From Acorus gramineus (lineage: Eukaryota > Streptophyta > Magnoliopsida > Acorales > Acoraceae), in contig CM060849.1 of NCBI GenBank assembly GCA_030737835.1, positions 8,059,245-8,123,244 on the forward strand: a DNA stretch of 64,000 nt. The letters run 5' to 3'. Position 1 is the stretch's first letter. Every line of letters starts with the position of its first letter. Positions 25,931 through 37,567 of the stretch are shown in pieces. Below the pieces are notes generated by a model. It saw only the letters and a list, made by a program, of their open reading frames with translations. It was not told the DNA's origin and ran no database searches. Position numbers and translations under genes: made by a program.

Positions 25931-27110
25931 CAAATTCAAGATACACGTGTCTCTGGAATTTCAATTAACAACTACACATTCGATACTACTGAATATTGAT
26001 TCTGATGAGTTCAATAATGATCATTCAAAGCTAAAAAATATGCTGAATGACTCAATATGCATAAATATACACATACACACCACTAAATACCGATTATACA
26101 GATCGTACATAAAACACAAAAATGCATCTAAATTCAGATACACAACATGTATCTGAATTTAACAAAAACACATTCCATACCAGTGAATGTGCACTTTATC
26201 ATGCAAAGTTCAACTAACTATTGAAAAATTTTGAATCTGAATGAGTCGAATAATGCTGATACAAAGCTAAAAAATATGGTGAATGATACAATATGCATAA
26301 TTATTCACAAACATACAAACATAAACGATTGTACATATCATACTTAGTACACAAATAAGCATATAAATCAAGATACAGACCATGTATCTGAATTTAAATT
26401 AAATTCAGATTCAATACATGTATATGATGATTCAAAGGAATGACGAAAAATCAGATCAACATATTTTATTGAGATCGAAAAGGCCTAACCTGAATGAATC
26501 GCCATTGTTTGCACCACAATCAGGTCGCAAACAAAATAAATGAATCGTGTAATTCTTATATTCTCCATCGATCAAACTGAAAAAAAATGATTTCAAAATT
26601 TGTTTTCATTTACACCGATCAATCTGGATCTAAACATTACAAATCGTGATTTTTTGGGGTCCAAAAAGGCCTAACCTGGATGTTTGCACCACAATCAAAT
26701 CGCACAAAAAAAAAAAAAAACGTTGAAATCTTCTCTTCTCCACCGATCAGATCTGATTGAAAAATAAAATTGTTGTTTATTTTCGTTACGACAGATCAAT
26801 CGGTATAAAAAAAGAGGAAACCCATGATTTTTTATTTTTTTGAACGTGCAATTGAATTGGTATCTTCAAAAAGGAAACAATCAGCCAAATTGTAACTGCC
26901 TCAACATTTATTGGACCGGTTATGGAAAAAAACGGTGAGATTAGTTAGGGGGGTAATATGGATAATTCAAACTTGCCACCTCATGGGGCTTATGATGGAG
27001 TCTATCAATTGGGGCCCAAAAATCATTATTGTAACTAAAAAGCCAACATAAATAGAAAATGATTTTTTTTCTTGAGTGGTGATACCCAGGCCCCAACTCA
27101 TAGGCCCCAC

Positions 27111-27896
27111 TAGGCCTGTCAACGGGTCGGGTCCAGACCCGGACCCGACCTGACCCGGACCCGATTACATGTGTAATATACCCGACCCGATTTGGACCCG
27201 ACCCGGTGGACCCGAACATACAAATGGGTCGGGTCCGGGTCCACCCCGCCCCGACCCGTTGGACCCGACTGTTTTTTTTAATATATGCTCATATATTATA
27301 ACACCATTAGTATTAGTTGATACATAATTTTATTTCTTACTTAACTTATTTTTGTATCTACAAGTTCGTAAATCATAATCATAACAAGCTTATAAATCGT
27401 CTATTTTTGGACAATTAACTTATTAGCTTTTGAATTTATATGATTAATTAGTTTGTTGCATGATTTAAGTTTATTATTTCGGTTAATATGTTAGTGTTTA
27501 TTGTTTTGAATGTTGTTTAGGTTAGTTATGTTTATTATTTAGGTTAATATGTTTTTTATGTTAGTGATTATTGTTTTAGATGTTGTTTAATAATTCATTT
27601 ACTTCTTTTGAATTGTATAAAATTATATTCAAACATAGTCTCATTAACAATAATGTTTTATTACAAAAAATTTCAAATAGAATGATAAGACAAACAAATA
27701 CATGAGCTCTTTTCTTTTTCTTTTTTTTACCCAACCATCCGGGTCGGGTCGGACCCGGACCTGACCCAGGTTCGACGGGTCCGGGTCCACATTTCTCCGG
27801 ACCCGCCGGGTCCTGGGTTGGACCCGGACTCGCCAGGTCCTGTCACGGGTCGGGTCCACCCCGACCCGACCCGGACCCGACCCGTTGACAGGCCTG
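27111..27896. mobile_element. Non-autonomous hAT element, target duplication GGCCCCAC
   Basis: The 786-bp element starts TAGGCCTGTCAACGGGTCGG and its reversed right end is CAGGCCTGTCAACGGGTCGG. GGCCCCAC flanks it at 27103-27110 and 27897-27904, an exact 8-bp duplication. Both terminal regions are dense in GACCCG and CGGGTC words; the interior (27260-27720) is AT-rich and non-coding. Removing one duplication copy restores an uninterrupted terminus of MULE-like copy 2, so this insertion is younger. Open frames rich in Gly, Pro and Arg on the minus strand are products of the CGGGTC repeats, not genes. Confidence 0.85.
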
Positions 27897-28439
27897 GGCC
27901 CCACTCATATGCCCCAGAAGGTGTCATCACCTTATTGGTTGGCTGGTGGACTTTTAAAAATGAGTAAAATGACAAAATACAGATATGCACTTCATTAAAA
28001 ATAGATCCCATTAACCCAAATCCCCCTTTTTTCTCTTATTAATCTTTTCACATTAATTTGAATTTGCCTATTTTGAAATTTGCTTATTTTGAAAAATATA
28101 TCCCACTTTAAAATTTGACTATTTCAAAATTTAAAATTTGAAATTCTTATGAATTTTACACCAAAACTTACCTAACTTACACAAAAATTACTTAAATTGT
28201 TTTTCATCAAAATTACACCAAAATTACCTAAATTACACTAAAACCTAAATTACACCAAAATTATCTAAATAACACAAAAAAAAATGTTCTAGTTTTTTTT
28301 TTATGATTATAACTATTACATAATGTAATAGTAAATTTAATGTAGCAGAGGAATCTACAACAATGACTATTTGCTCTTCAAATAAAAAAGCAAATAAAAA
28401 ATTTGTTCTTCAATGACTATTTAGATTGTCATGTAAAAA

Positions 28440-28800
28440 ATGTAACACTTCCACAACAATACATCTGTAGTTAATTGTTACATTTACAAATATATAAATC
28501 ATTACATGTATGCGATTGACTGTTACATTTACAAATGTAACAAAAATAAATCATTATGTATATGCGATTGAATGTTATATTTACGAATGTAACGAAAATA
28601 TACATTTACGAATGACTGTTACATTTACAACTGCAGCACATACAAATCATTGTGTATGCGACTGACTGTTACATTTACAAATGTAACACTGTTAAGAAAA
28701 TGATTACTTATGTTGTAAAGAATGTAGCAGTATCATCAATTCAAACAACCACATATAAAATGTAACAGTATCTAGTGTTACATTTAGATATTGATACAAA
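28440..28800. repeat. Short tandem array with GTTACATTTACAAATGTAAC palindromes
   Basis: Units beginning AAATCATTAC or AAATCATTATG occur at about 28496, 28549 and 28635. Each continues through TATGCGATTGACTGTTAC (with variants) into TTTACAAATGTAAC. The spacing is irregular at about 53 to 86 bp. The repeated 20-bp core is self-complementary. It lies in MULE-like copy 2. Confidence 0.75.
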
Positions 28801-30410
28801 CAAATCAAAACTGTGTAAAATGACATTCAATCCATGAATAATATTCTTCTTTAAGCATTTATAACAAAAAAAACACAACACAATTCAATTATAAATCCAA
28901 TAATAACCAACCTGATCGGATAGACATTGATGTGAGATCCAAATCGAAAAAAAAAACCCGCTTTTGTGCCTTCCAAGACCTCAAAAAGTATAAATTCGGA
29001 TCTGCTCCCACGTGTTCTTCAATAAACAAAATCGAATCCGATATTCAAACTTCGGTTAAAATTGCTAATCAATTATCATAATCGAATAATGATGAAAAAA
29101 CAGAGGATCTGATCCCACCTGTTCTCCATAAAAAAAATCGGTTCAGAATTCATTAATGTTACATTTATCTAAATGTTTTACATTCCAAGCACATGTGGTT
29201 GATGTTACATTTACAAATATAACAAAAATAACACAGATTTAAAAAATGACTATTTACATTGTCAACAATGTAACAGTAACATCATACAAACTATAGACAT
29301 TCAATACATAAAAAAAATTCGTGTTTAAATTTAAAACAATAAACAAAACATAACTCTATTACGAATCTAATAATGTCAAACCTGATTCGAGAGACATTGA
29401 GGTGATATCCAAATAAAAAAAAAAGGTTGTTTTGGGCGTCGATGGCTTGGATCTGGGACTCGTCTGTCTCCAAGGACACATATTTAGGAGAATCTGAATT
29501 TCTTTACCAGGAGTAGGAGGATGGTAGGCTTGGCTTACCGAAAAAGTGACCTCGCACTAATGTCAAAGTAGAGTCGAACGTCGAGCCTTATTCGTAATAT
29601 TTTCATAATGGGAAAAGGGGGAGCTATACACGATTAATCTGTTAAAGAAGATCTTTATCAATATTTTTTTATTATTTGTTTAGATCTCATTCAAAGAAAA
29701 TAATAATAATTTAGTTGAGATATACATATATATGTGTGTATCAATAGTGATGCTCAGGAAATACAGGAATTATTGATACTCTACGATTCTTAAAATAAAA
29801 TCTAGAGGTGATTATCAAGTAATGGGTATAATAGATAATGTCTTATTACCACCTCATGTAGCCTATAATATGGCTTGTGAGTTGGGGCCTATAAAACTTT
29901 ATTGTTTTTTCTTATGTCACATTGGCTAAAACAAATGAGTATCATGTGATGAAAAAATAGGTGCGCAAACATTTTTTTTAAAATTTTATTCATGGGTAAT
30001 GACCATGCGCTAAATTATTTTTTATTTTTTATTTTTATTATTGCAAATATACATGCATATGAATGTACATGTAAGTGTGGATACATGTAGTTGTGGATGC
30101 CTTCTTGGTGTACCATAAGTGCATGTATATATATTAGTTAATGCTATATTAAATTGTCATTTGTAAGAATTTTCAAAATTAATTATAATTTCATGTATAT
30201 TGTAAATGTATGAATGATGCATTATGTTTTTAATCCTTATAAAGAGAAGGCTTGTCAAACATGAAAGACATGAAAAAGAAATAAAAAAAAATTGAAAAAT
30301 AGTTTCTCTGCATCTGATGTGCATCTATATCTATTGTGTTTTTCTCTTTTTTTTTTTTAATATTTATTTAGGTAGAGATCAACACAAGCAGGTGTTCCAA
30401 ACGCCAAAAA

Positions 30411-31100
30411 TGGAGACTGAAGATCTTGCTGAAGATTAAGGTATTCACGTGGTTCCTCGATTTAGAGCACTTACTCACAAAGGAATATAGGTCCAGGTGG
30501 GGACTTTCCAACTCTATGGAATGCTTGTTGTGCGCATCGGCCACGAAGAAGGTCCAATATCTCTTTTGCGGAAGCTCAGTGACACAAACATTTTAGACCA
30601 AGATTGAGATTGAATCGGAGATGAAGATAGACTTCCACACAGTCAAAGAGCTTTGGGCCGTAGGGAAAGGCATTGAAGAGAACGAGCAACAGCAGCCTGA
30701 CTGTGATGATCTCACGATCCATCGTGTGAGCTGGAACTTGGAAAATATGGAAAACATGAAACACAGCTGTCTTCAGAGGAGGTGAATGTACCGAGAAAAT
30801 ATGTGAGAAACATTTTAAAAGTGCATGAGGGATTGGAGACGCTACATCGCAAAGGCGTAGGGAGTCAGCTTCCGAGATGGGTGCTTGGGCATGGCGGGGT
30901 GAGCGCGTGCATGCGGCCTCCATTGGTGGTTATATATCTCTTCTAACCAGGGGTTGGCGGCATGCAACACCTGTTTGCCAAGGCGTTTTTTTGCTTCTTT
31001 GTTATATTATGCTTTCATCATCTGTTCTCCTCTCATTCAAAAATTCTAATTTGAATTCATTAATAAAATTACGCAGCAAACATCTACTTTAAAAAAAAAA
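30411..31100 (+). pseudogene. LINE (non-LTR retrotransposon) 3' end with zf-RVT remnant and poly-A
   Basis: From 30411 the plus strand reads WRLKILLKIKVFTWFL, then LLTKEYRSRWGLSNSMECLLC and KKVQYLFCG. This matches the zinc-binding region (zf-RVT) at the C-terminus of plant LINE ORF2, with the pattern KxKVFxW ... LxTK ... W ... CxLC ... LFxxC. The usual His before LF is replaced (QYLF). A stop follows at about 30588 and the later similarity (about 30690-30780) is broken. The sequence ends in a poly-A run at 31091-31100, as expected for a LINE 3' end. The reverse transcriptase and endonuclease parts are missing, so this is a 5'-truncated dead copy. Confidence 0.7.
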
Positions 31101-31337
31101 CAAAAAGAAAAATATTTATTTAATATTTATTTAATTTTTGTTTTTTGAGATCAAGGGCCACATGTTGAAAAGAAAAAGATTTGTTATCAGGGGTAAAATA
31201 AGACAAAATCAATACAAATAAGTCTCTCTATGAAAAACATGTCCATTTATGCGTCCTCTCTCTAGTACATTCCGCGTCTCTTCATAAATTTATATATCTA
31301 TCTCTCTCTCGTCTGACCATTTGCATCTCCCTCTCCC

Positions 31338-31365
31338 CATTCGTCTCTCTCTCTCTCTCTCTCTT
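31338..31365 (+). repeat. CT microsatellite in the PEX16 5' leader
   Basis: A run of CTCTCT about 28 bases long lies some 140 bp before the PEX16 start codon. The stretch from 31389 (GTAACG) to the CAG at 31497-31499 could be a leader intron, since it begins GT, becomes T-rich and ends TCAG, but this is not proven. Confidence 0.6.
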
Positions 31366-31503
31366 TGAGCCTCTCTCGATCTCCATCCGGTAACGATCAA
31401 TTAGGGTTCCATGGCTCTGCCAGATGATTTGGAACTCTTTTTTCCTTTGTTTGTCTCTGTTGGTTCTGATTACATTTTTCTTTTCTTTGTTGTCTCAGCT
31501 GTA

Positions 31504-33593
31504 ATGGAGGCCTATAGGAAATGGGTGTGGAAGAACCGTGAGTTCGTCCAATCTCTCGAATCTCTTCTTAACGTATGATCCAAAATTATTAATCCGATAT
31601 TTCTTTCTCTTATGTTTTATTATTTAACATGGATTACATTTTTGTTCAACTCTCATGTTGTTGTTGTTCTTCTTCTTCTTCTTTGAATTGAATTGACAGG
31701 GCTTGACATGGATGCTTCCTGAACGCTTCTCTGATTCCGAGATTGGCCCCGAAGCAGGTTCTATTTTGTTTCGGTAACCTTTGATTCTTCCTTTATTTTG
31801 GATTTCACATTGAACCCTAAAAAATCGTTCTTCATGTTAGTCTATAGTTAGTAGTTGCTTCTTCTTTATTAGCATAATTGGATGCGAAGAACAAATTTTA
31901 TTTTTTCTTTCTTTCTGGGTTTTGATTATAATGAATGAAGACTCATTCAGATTGTGAATTGGGTGAATTTTGAGTTTGCGCAGTGAGCTCTCTTTTGGGC
32001 ATTATCTCTTCTATGAACCAACACATCATTGATGCGGATTCCGCTCAGAAGCGGACCGGGGTTACCCCCGAGTCGTTGTTGTCTTGGTCTTTCTTCATAT
32101 CCTCACTTAAAGAGTTGGAGACGCTGGTCGAAGTCGTGGTTGAGCAATTTTATGGAGATGACAAGAAGTGGAACTTCATTGCTTCCATGGAGGGAATCAA
32201 GTGAGTTCCTTCTTTTTTTTGGGGAAGGGGTTGGGTTGACCTTTGTTTGATTCTCCCATTGGTTTTTCTACTTTTGTAGCTTTTTCTACTTTGATGGATA
32301 ATTGGATTTCGATTTGTCTAGGGCGATGATGAGGTTGGCTTTGTTCCGGGATAGTGGCTACAAGATGCTCTTGCAAGGTGGGGCCTCACTGAATGTGGAG
32401 GAAAGTGTTGATGCGAAGCCTGGTGGGTGTAACGTGCCTCGTTCTGATTTTCGGGGTTATCATACTCGAAATTTGGAGGGAAGAGCAATGTTTGCTTTGA
32501 ACAGATTTGGAGAGAACGCTAAGATTAACTCTGACCCAGCTTGGTTAAAAAGACTCCAACATGGTCGACCTTCCATCCCCAAGAGTCCAGGTAGTTAGGG
32601 ATTTGGATCCTTCTCTTGTGCTTGTTCTTTTTTGACAATGTAATTGTTGTTTTGCAAACTTGGCTACGATTTTGTTTTACTATAATGTCATTATGTGTTG
32701 CAGCTTTGATGGCTCCAAAGCCTACTCTTTCGACAATTTTGTCTCAGGATAGTTATTTGGGAGCACTGTATGTGATGGGGGAGGTCTTGCATGTTATTAG
32801 GCCGTTTGTATATGTTTTGTTTATTAGAAAATATGGGTTGAGATCATGGGTGCCTTGGTTAGTCTCCCTGGCTGTGGAGCTTAATGGAGTGGGTATGCTT
32901 TCACTAGTAACAAAGCCTCATCATAGTGGGAGCAATGCCTTTTTTCAACTTTCTGCCGCTGAGAAACATGAGGTAAATGTTTCCTTAAGGTTCTCTTTCA
33001 CTGCAGTTTATAGTTGAAATCTTTGACTAAATTAATTTGGGTAGGGGTGTCACTCACAGTTAGGACTTTATCTTAAACATGTTGGTCACTTCTTGTTTTC
33101 CTTTTGATGAGAAAATCACATTTTTTAAACACTGATTGGCAACCATTTCATGCTAAATGTAGGTTGGAAGGAGAAAGATGTTGTGGGCACTTTACCTCGT
33201 TAGAGATCCATGCTTCACCAAATATGTGCGGTATGTTTTTCTTCTCGTCTATTCTCCTTTTTTGCAATATGAATTGAATCTATGACTTATATCTCGCATG
33301 TTTAATGTTCAGGCATCGTCTTGAGAAGACTGAGAAAGCAGTTGGCCCAGTTCCAGTTGTTGGGTTCCTTACTGGTATGTTTGCCCCTTCTGCTTTCTAT
33401 TCTTGTAGTGCAGGCACACATTTAATGTTCACTACTTAGCTCTTTTTTTGGTGGATAATTAATCCGGAGTTCTTGTGCTTTAGAAAGCCCTTTTTCTGCT
33501 TTGTTAATGAATAATTTTTATTTCTGTGCAGCTAAAGTTATTGAACTTCTTATTGGTGCTCAGACGCGATATACCTATATATCAGGGTCATGA
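31504..33593 (+). CDS. PEX16: Peroxisome biogenesis protein PEX16 (SSE1-like)
   Basis: PEX16 is a peroxisomal and ER membrane protein that acts early in peroxisome formation by recruiting membrane proteins; the Arabidopsis gene SSE1 is also needed for seed oil and protein body formation. Eight exons: 31504-31572, 31700-31757, 31984-32200, 32322-32590, 32704-32972, 33163-33230, 33313-33374, 33532-33593. They total 1074 nt and give 357 aa in one frame, close to the plant family length. Landmarks: MEAYRKWVWKNREFVQSLES at the N-terminus, GLTWMLPERF, SEIGPEAVSSLLGI, LKELETLVEVVVEQFYG, a conserved middle block AMMRLALFRDSGYKMLLQGG, the hydrophobic RPFVYVLFIRKYGLRSWVPW and the C-terminal VPVVGFLTAKVIELLIGAQT. 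The ATG is the first in the exon after a likely leader intron. All splice sites are GT/AG and no damage is seen. Confidence 0.95.
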
Positions 33594-36500
33594 TATACCC
33601 CAATCGGGTTAACGGGTCATTTGGCTGACCCGCGTGCTTTAGTGGTTAATTTTTTTGTCATGATATGGGAAAAAATGCCTATATAACAGATATATAGTGT
33701 TCAATAATTTTCTTTTATACTATTGAAGGAGTTCATTTTGCCCCTTTACTCATATTTGTTTTGACTCGCGTTATGGGCATCATAATTACCAATACTAAAT
33801 ATTTCATAATTAGCTCATGATAACTGTGTAACTTTTCTCTTTCGTTATGATGCAGATATTCTGTGCTACTTCCAATATTATGTAATAAGCAAATAAGGAA
33901 GATTTATAACTGATTATTAAAAAAATCAATAATAGTGATTTTTTTCTTCTTCTGGTGCTTATAATATTCATTATCTTATTATCTGGCCTCATCTATTTAT
34001 ATTGAATTATAGCTCAGTCAACTGATTCAAATTGGTTTCATCAGACGAAGATTTATAGTAAAAACAAAGGAGGTATGCATTTCCAACTGGAGGATGTTGC
34101 TTCTTTTATATAGTGTTTTTTTGCCTGAATATAATGGTTATTTTTGAACCTTAGGCTTTCTTAGCTTTATATTAAGAGGAATGTGTCTCTATGTGTATGA
34201 TAGAGAGAGAGAGAGACCAGACCAACCAAAAAAACAGGGATACTTCTAATCTGATTATAAATCCTCTCTGTGGCCTTTCACTTGTTTATTTGTATTTAAC
34301 TATACTTGTTGATCTCTTCTGGGGATCATTTTGGGTGATCATTGGTTTGACTGGTGTAGTGGATAAGACAGGTTTACATTAGCCACCAAGAAAGAGACTA
34401 AGAGAGCATTTATCTCTACCAACACAACCTCCATCCCCACCATCCACAATTATAAATTGAACGCTGCTACACTCGGGTCTTTTTATAGTTTTAAATGTAA
34501 TCATATATCTCGTTAGTCACTTACACTCACTGTAATGAGATATATACCTTGCTAGAAAAATTTTCAACACATTTTATAAATGAGTTCATACAATTTATTA
34601 GATATACACACACACACACAAAAAATCACATGTCGCATGAGAGAGAGGTACACTCTTTGATACTCAAAACATGGAACATTTCTATATATTTATTCTGTAC
34701 TCCTGTTTGAGAACAAATTATTTGGGGAACAAGTTTTTTAGGGATAAATTCGATCCGACTTTGTATCTTTAATGCACTCCTTGCTGCCCGTCATAATAAT
34801 CAATGGGGAGAGATATCACCTCCTCAACTAATCAGAGGCATTGAAACACTTCTAAGGTATTATTCAGAGGTCTTTTGATATGATTCTTTGATAAACATGG
34901 TAAACCTTCAGAGTCATATTTGTATTCAAAGCCATCAATACTACCATTCAAATAAACATCCATACTATTTAAAGTAAGTTATTGAATTTGAACAAGTGAT
35001 CCTACAAAAATCATATAATACATAACTGATCGAACCATTGTTGTTACTTAAATAAACATTCATTTCAACAAATCGATGAAAAAACAAAATGATAGTCAAT
35101 GAGAAGCTCATTATTTTATGGACCACAAGGAAAAGGACCCTTCATACTACCTTCATCAATATCTGAATCTGCTTCTACCTCTACTTCTTCCCTCTCATCT
35201 TCCTCTTGTAGTTCGATCTCAACATTTTAAGAATTTGATGCCACTTTTTGGGTGTATGGGATGACTGACGTTGAAGGAACATCTTTAGTCAATCTTTTAG
35301 ATTGGTGTCTTTTGTGGTTTGAAGTAGTTTGTGGATCGAATGTGTGGTTTCAGAGGCATCCTGCGAACTATTGGTTCCAATAATATATAAAATATAAAAA
35401 TAATAGACAGAAAGCCTACAATTTTCAAATATCCAATATCCAACTCATTGGCACCCTCACAATATTGGCTCTTCCTTAGCGCCCCCCCCCCCCCCCCCCT
35501 CAAAATTAATGAGAAAAATTTGTTAAAGAATTAGACTACAAGATAGAGACAGCCATACACATTCTAATGGATTCATCATCAACAAAAATAAAATAAACAA
35601 ACCTTCCCTATGGGTATTTGGAACACTAACAAACCTATTCTAGGCTACTAATATAATTATAGCAAATAACCATCCACATAGTAGATCATCCTGATAATCT
35701 AATAGAAGAAGACTCAGCTTAACTTGTGCATTAACACAAGAATTCCCTTTGAAATCATATTATCATTTCAATCAACCATTTAAAGAATACACGAATCACA
35801 TCAACCCACAGTAACAATTAACAAATAATACAAAAAAACATCACAAAAAATGATTCATGCACGCCATTAACACAAACAAAAGATAGATTGATGACAAAAG
35901 GCATTATAAAATCATATTACCCACGCTACAAATCCCTCAAAATAACTAACAAATTCGATCTAAACATGTTCAATGATGATAAAATATATGGTTTAAACTA
36001 AACAAATGTAATCACAATCATATCTTTGAATCCAAAAATAAAAAATAAATTGACCCTAAATTATATATTTTCTCAAAAATACCCTAACATACTATCAAAA
36101 CTCTAACTTTATATAAAAAAATCCCATACTTATAATATACAGCTTAAACCAAATAAATGAAAATTCAATCACTATCATATCTTTTAATGAAAAAAAAAGA
36201 AAAACAATTGAGCCTAAACCATACATTTCTCTTTAAATACCCTAACTTCCTATCAAAACCCTAACTTTCTAACAAAAATTCCAATAATTATACAATAGTA
36301 AAAAATCAATGAAAACAACTCATGAATCACCGATATCATTCATGTAAAGGAGAAGTGAAAAATCAAATACCCGTTTCTTTCACTTTGAGAGGTCACGAGG
36401 TGACGATGGGGAGGGCTGTGGTGGGAGACAACGAGAACGGCGATGCGTGCTCAAGGTGGGTTTACGGCAGCCTAACGGAGAGCTCACGGTGCCTAAGGAA

Positions 36501-37285
36501 GAAGCCCTCGATTGGTAGGAAAAGTAGAAAATAGAGAAGAGAAGGGGAAGAAGAGAGAGGTTGCTGTGTGCATTTAGGGTAGGTGGTGGGGTTGGTGATC
36601 TATTATGTGGGTATTTATTAGGAGGTGAGTGTAGTAAAAATCAAAATAGGAGGTGAGGAATTTAAAAGGGTGGTGGGACATATAATTTGGGTGGTGGGAG
36701 TATCTCTGCCCATAATCAATTGTTGATTTTATTATTATTATTATCTTTTTTGGAAAATCAATTGTTGATCTTTGAATTAGTTTTAGGTTCATGAAACATT
36801 TAGACTTATTTTTAGATCTCCAGGTTAGTTGAAATATTATTTCTAAGTTATTCCATATGAGGGGGTTATATTTTACCTTTTGTTTTTCATTTTTGACCAT
36901 TTGTTTTTCATCTTTTATTTGTCTACCCTCTCTCTTATCTACACCGACGATATCCCCTCTCTCTCTCTGTGGGCGGTCTCCCATCACCCCCTCCTTCCGG
37001 TTGCTCTTTCACTTACTACTCATTTCCTTTCATCTTAATAATAAGCACAGATCTGTTAATAGTGTAACTCGACCTTGTAACAATATATCCAAACATATTA
37101 ACAATGTACTTAGAATCAATGTATACAGTTGGTGAAGGGGATTGATAAAAATACAAATGGTGGACTTAATGGTTGCTAATCAAAACTTGGAATTAATTTT
37201 CCTTTTTTCTTTTTTGAATGATCTAATTTATTCTCAGTTTCCCTTGTCCAATCCCTTAAAAAAATGTACAACTCAAGCTTATTTT
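33594..37285. other. Gene-free spacer downstream of PEX16
   Basis: The first part should contain the PEX16 3' untranslated region. No protein gene is recognised in the rest. Simple repeats include (GA)n at about 34191-34206, a CA run near 34608-34620 and a run of about eighteen C near 35483-35500. A GC-richer patch at about 36350-36540 has short open frames on the plus strand without recognisable domains; it may be transposon-carried gene debris. Confidence 0.5.
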
Positions 37286-37331
37286 AGTCCCATATCGCAC
37301 AAGTGACTTCTCATTGACTGCCTCAAATAAA
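37286..37331 (+). promoter_or_regulatory. USE plus TATA, snRNA/7SL-type Pol III promoter
   Basis: AGTCCCATATCG at 37286-37297 differs at one position from the plant upstream sequence element RTCCCACATCG. After 25 bases comes TCAAATAAA, a TATA-like box at about 37323-37331. The 24-25 bp spacing is that of plant Pol III snRNA-type promoters such as U6; Pol II snRNA promoters have about ten bases more. A start is predicted about 28-32 bases past the TATA start, at about 37350-37355. Confidence 0.55.
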
Positions 37332-37350
37332 GAGAATCGAGTGAGTGAAG

Positions 37351-37472
37351 CACCGAGCCTCGTCGTGTAACCCTTCACTGGGTAATGGGTGGTCGTGTTG
37401 CCCCTCACACGAAATGTGTGTCTGACAATATGGTTATAGGCGTGTGGAGTCGTGAGATATGTAATAATTTTT
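37351..37472 (+). ncRNA. 7SL (SRP) RNA-like sequence, 5' domain only
   Basis: Placed at the expected start of the promoter just upstream, the sequence begins ACCGAGCCTCG, then GTAACCC, GGTAATGGGTGG and GTGTTGCCCCTC. From memory, plant 7SL RNAs start GCCGAGC and share GTAAC and GGTGG..GTTGCCC in their Alu domain. The S domain is not seen, and a run of five T at 37468-37472 would end a Pol III transcript after about 120 nt. It is therefore either a truncated 7SL pseudogene or a short 7SL-related RNA. A covariance-model search would settle it; I could not run one. Confidence 0.45.
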
Positions 37473-37567
37473 ATAATATATAGAAAATACTAAAAAAAAA
37501 ATTCTTTCAAAATTTAAAAATACCAAAATTAACCACTTATTAAAATGATATTTAAAAAAGTCATTTT

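Larger units (their letters stand above)
23820..26420. repeat. Dispersed array of palindrome-forming GATACA/TGTATC words
   Basis: Within MULE-like copy 1, words such as TTCAGATACATGAATCTGAA (near 23890 and 23940), AGATACAGTACTGTATCTT (near 24464 and 25739) and CAGATACACAACATGTATCT (near 26136) recur about twenty times at irregular spacing. Many are self-complementary or nearly so. The surrounding DNA is AT-rich and otherwise not repeated at this scale. The function, if any, is unknown; subterminal transposase-binding sites are one possibility. Confidence 0.75.
23334..27017 (-). mobile_element. MULE-like DNA transposon, copy 1, with FAR1-domain remnant
   Basis: The left end reads AGGCCCCATTGGTTAGCC and then CCCATTAGGTGGCA. 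The right end, reversed, reads GGGCCCCAATTGATAG and later AAGCCCCATGAGGTGGCA. The ends are thus related inverted repeats of about 45-50 bp, with indels. The 3.7-kb interior holds a FAR1 DNA-binding-domain fragment on the minus strand, an internal duplication, and about twenty copies of GATACA or TGTATC. FAR1-type domains belong to MULE transposases and their domesticated FHY3/FAR1 relatives, which is why I place it in MULE. I see no transposase catalytic core, so it is non-autonomous or badly decayed. No target duplication could be fixed. Confidence 0.6.
27088..29891. mobile_element. MULE-like DNA transposon, copy 2
   Basis: The left end reads AGGCCCCAACTCATAGG, and after the inserted hAT continues CATATGCCCCAGAAGGTG. 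The right end, reversed, reads TAGGCCCCAACTCACAAGCC and later CTACATGAGGTGGTAATAAG. These inverted ends are related to those of the neighbouring copy 1. No transposase is recognised. The interior has repeated words of another kind, GTTACATTTACAAATGTAAC. Paired pieces at about 28911 and 29381 (CCTGATcggatAGACATTG versus CCTGATtcgagAGACATTG) show an internal duplication like that of copy 1. I could not define a target duplication. Confidence 0.55.

Noticed and set aside
23820-28800. CRISPR-like impression from repeated short palindromes
   Set aside because: Spacing is irregular, repeats vary, no cas genes are present and the DNA is plant nuclear.
30576-30923. 115-codon minus-strand open frame
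   Set aside because: It is antisense to the LINE 3' region; the plus strand carries the recognisable zf-RVT motif.
9330-33593. Biosynthetic gene cluster or operon-like functional grouping of the host genes
   Set aside because: ABCG24, PEX16 and the other host genes belong to unrelated housekeeping functions and are separated by kilobases of transposons.
36574-37135. Open frames of 137 and 92 codons in the spacer before the 7SL-like unit
   Set aside because: Composition is that of AT-rich or CT-rich spacer and no domain or splice pattern supports them.
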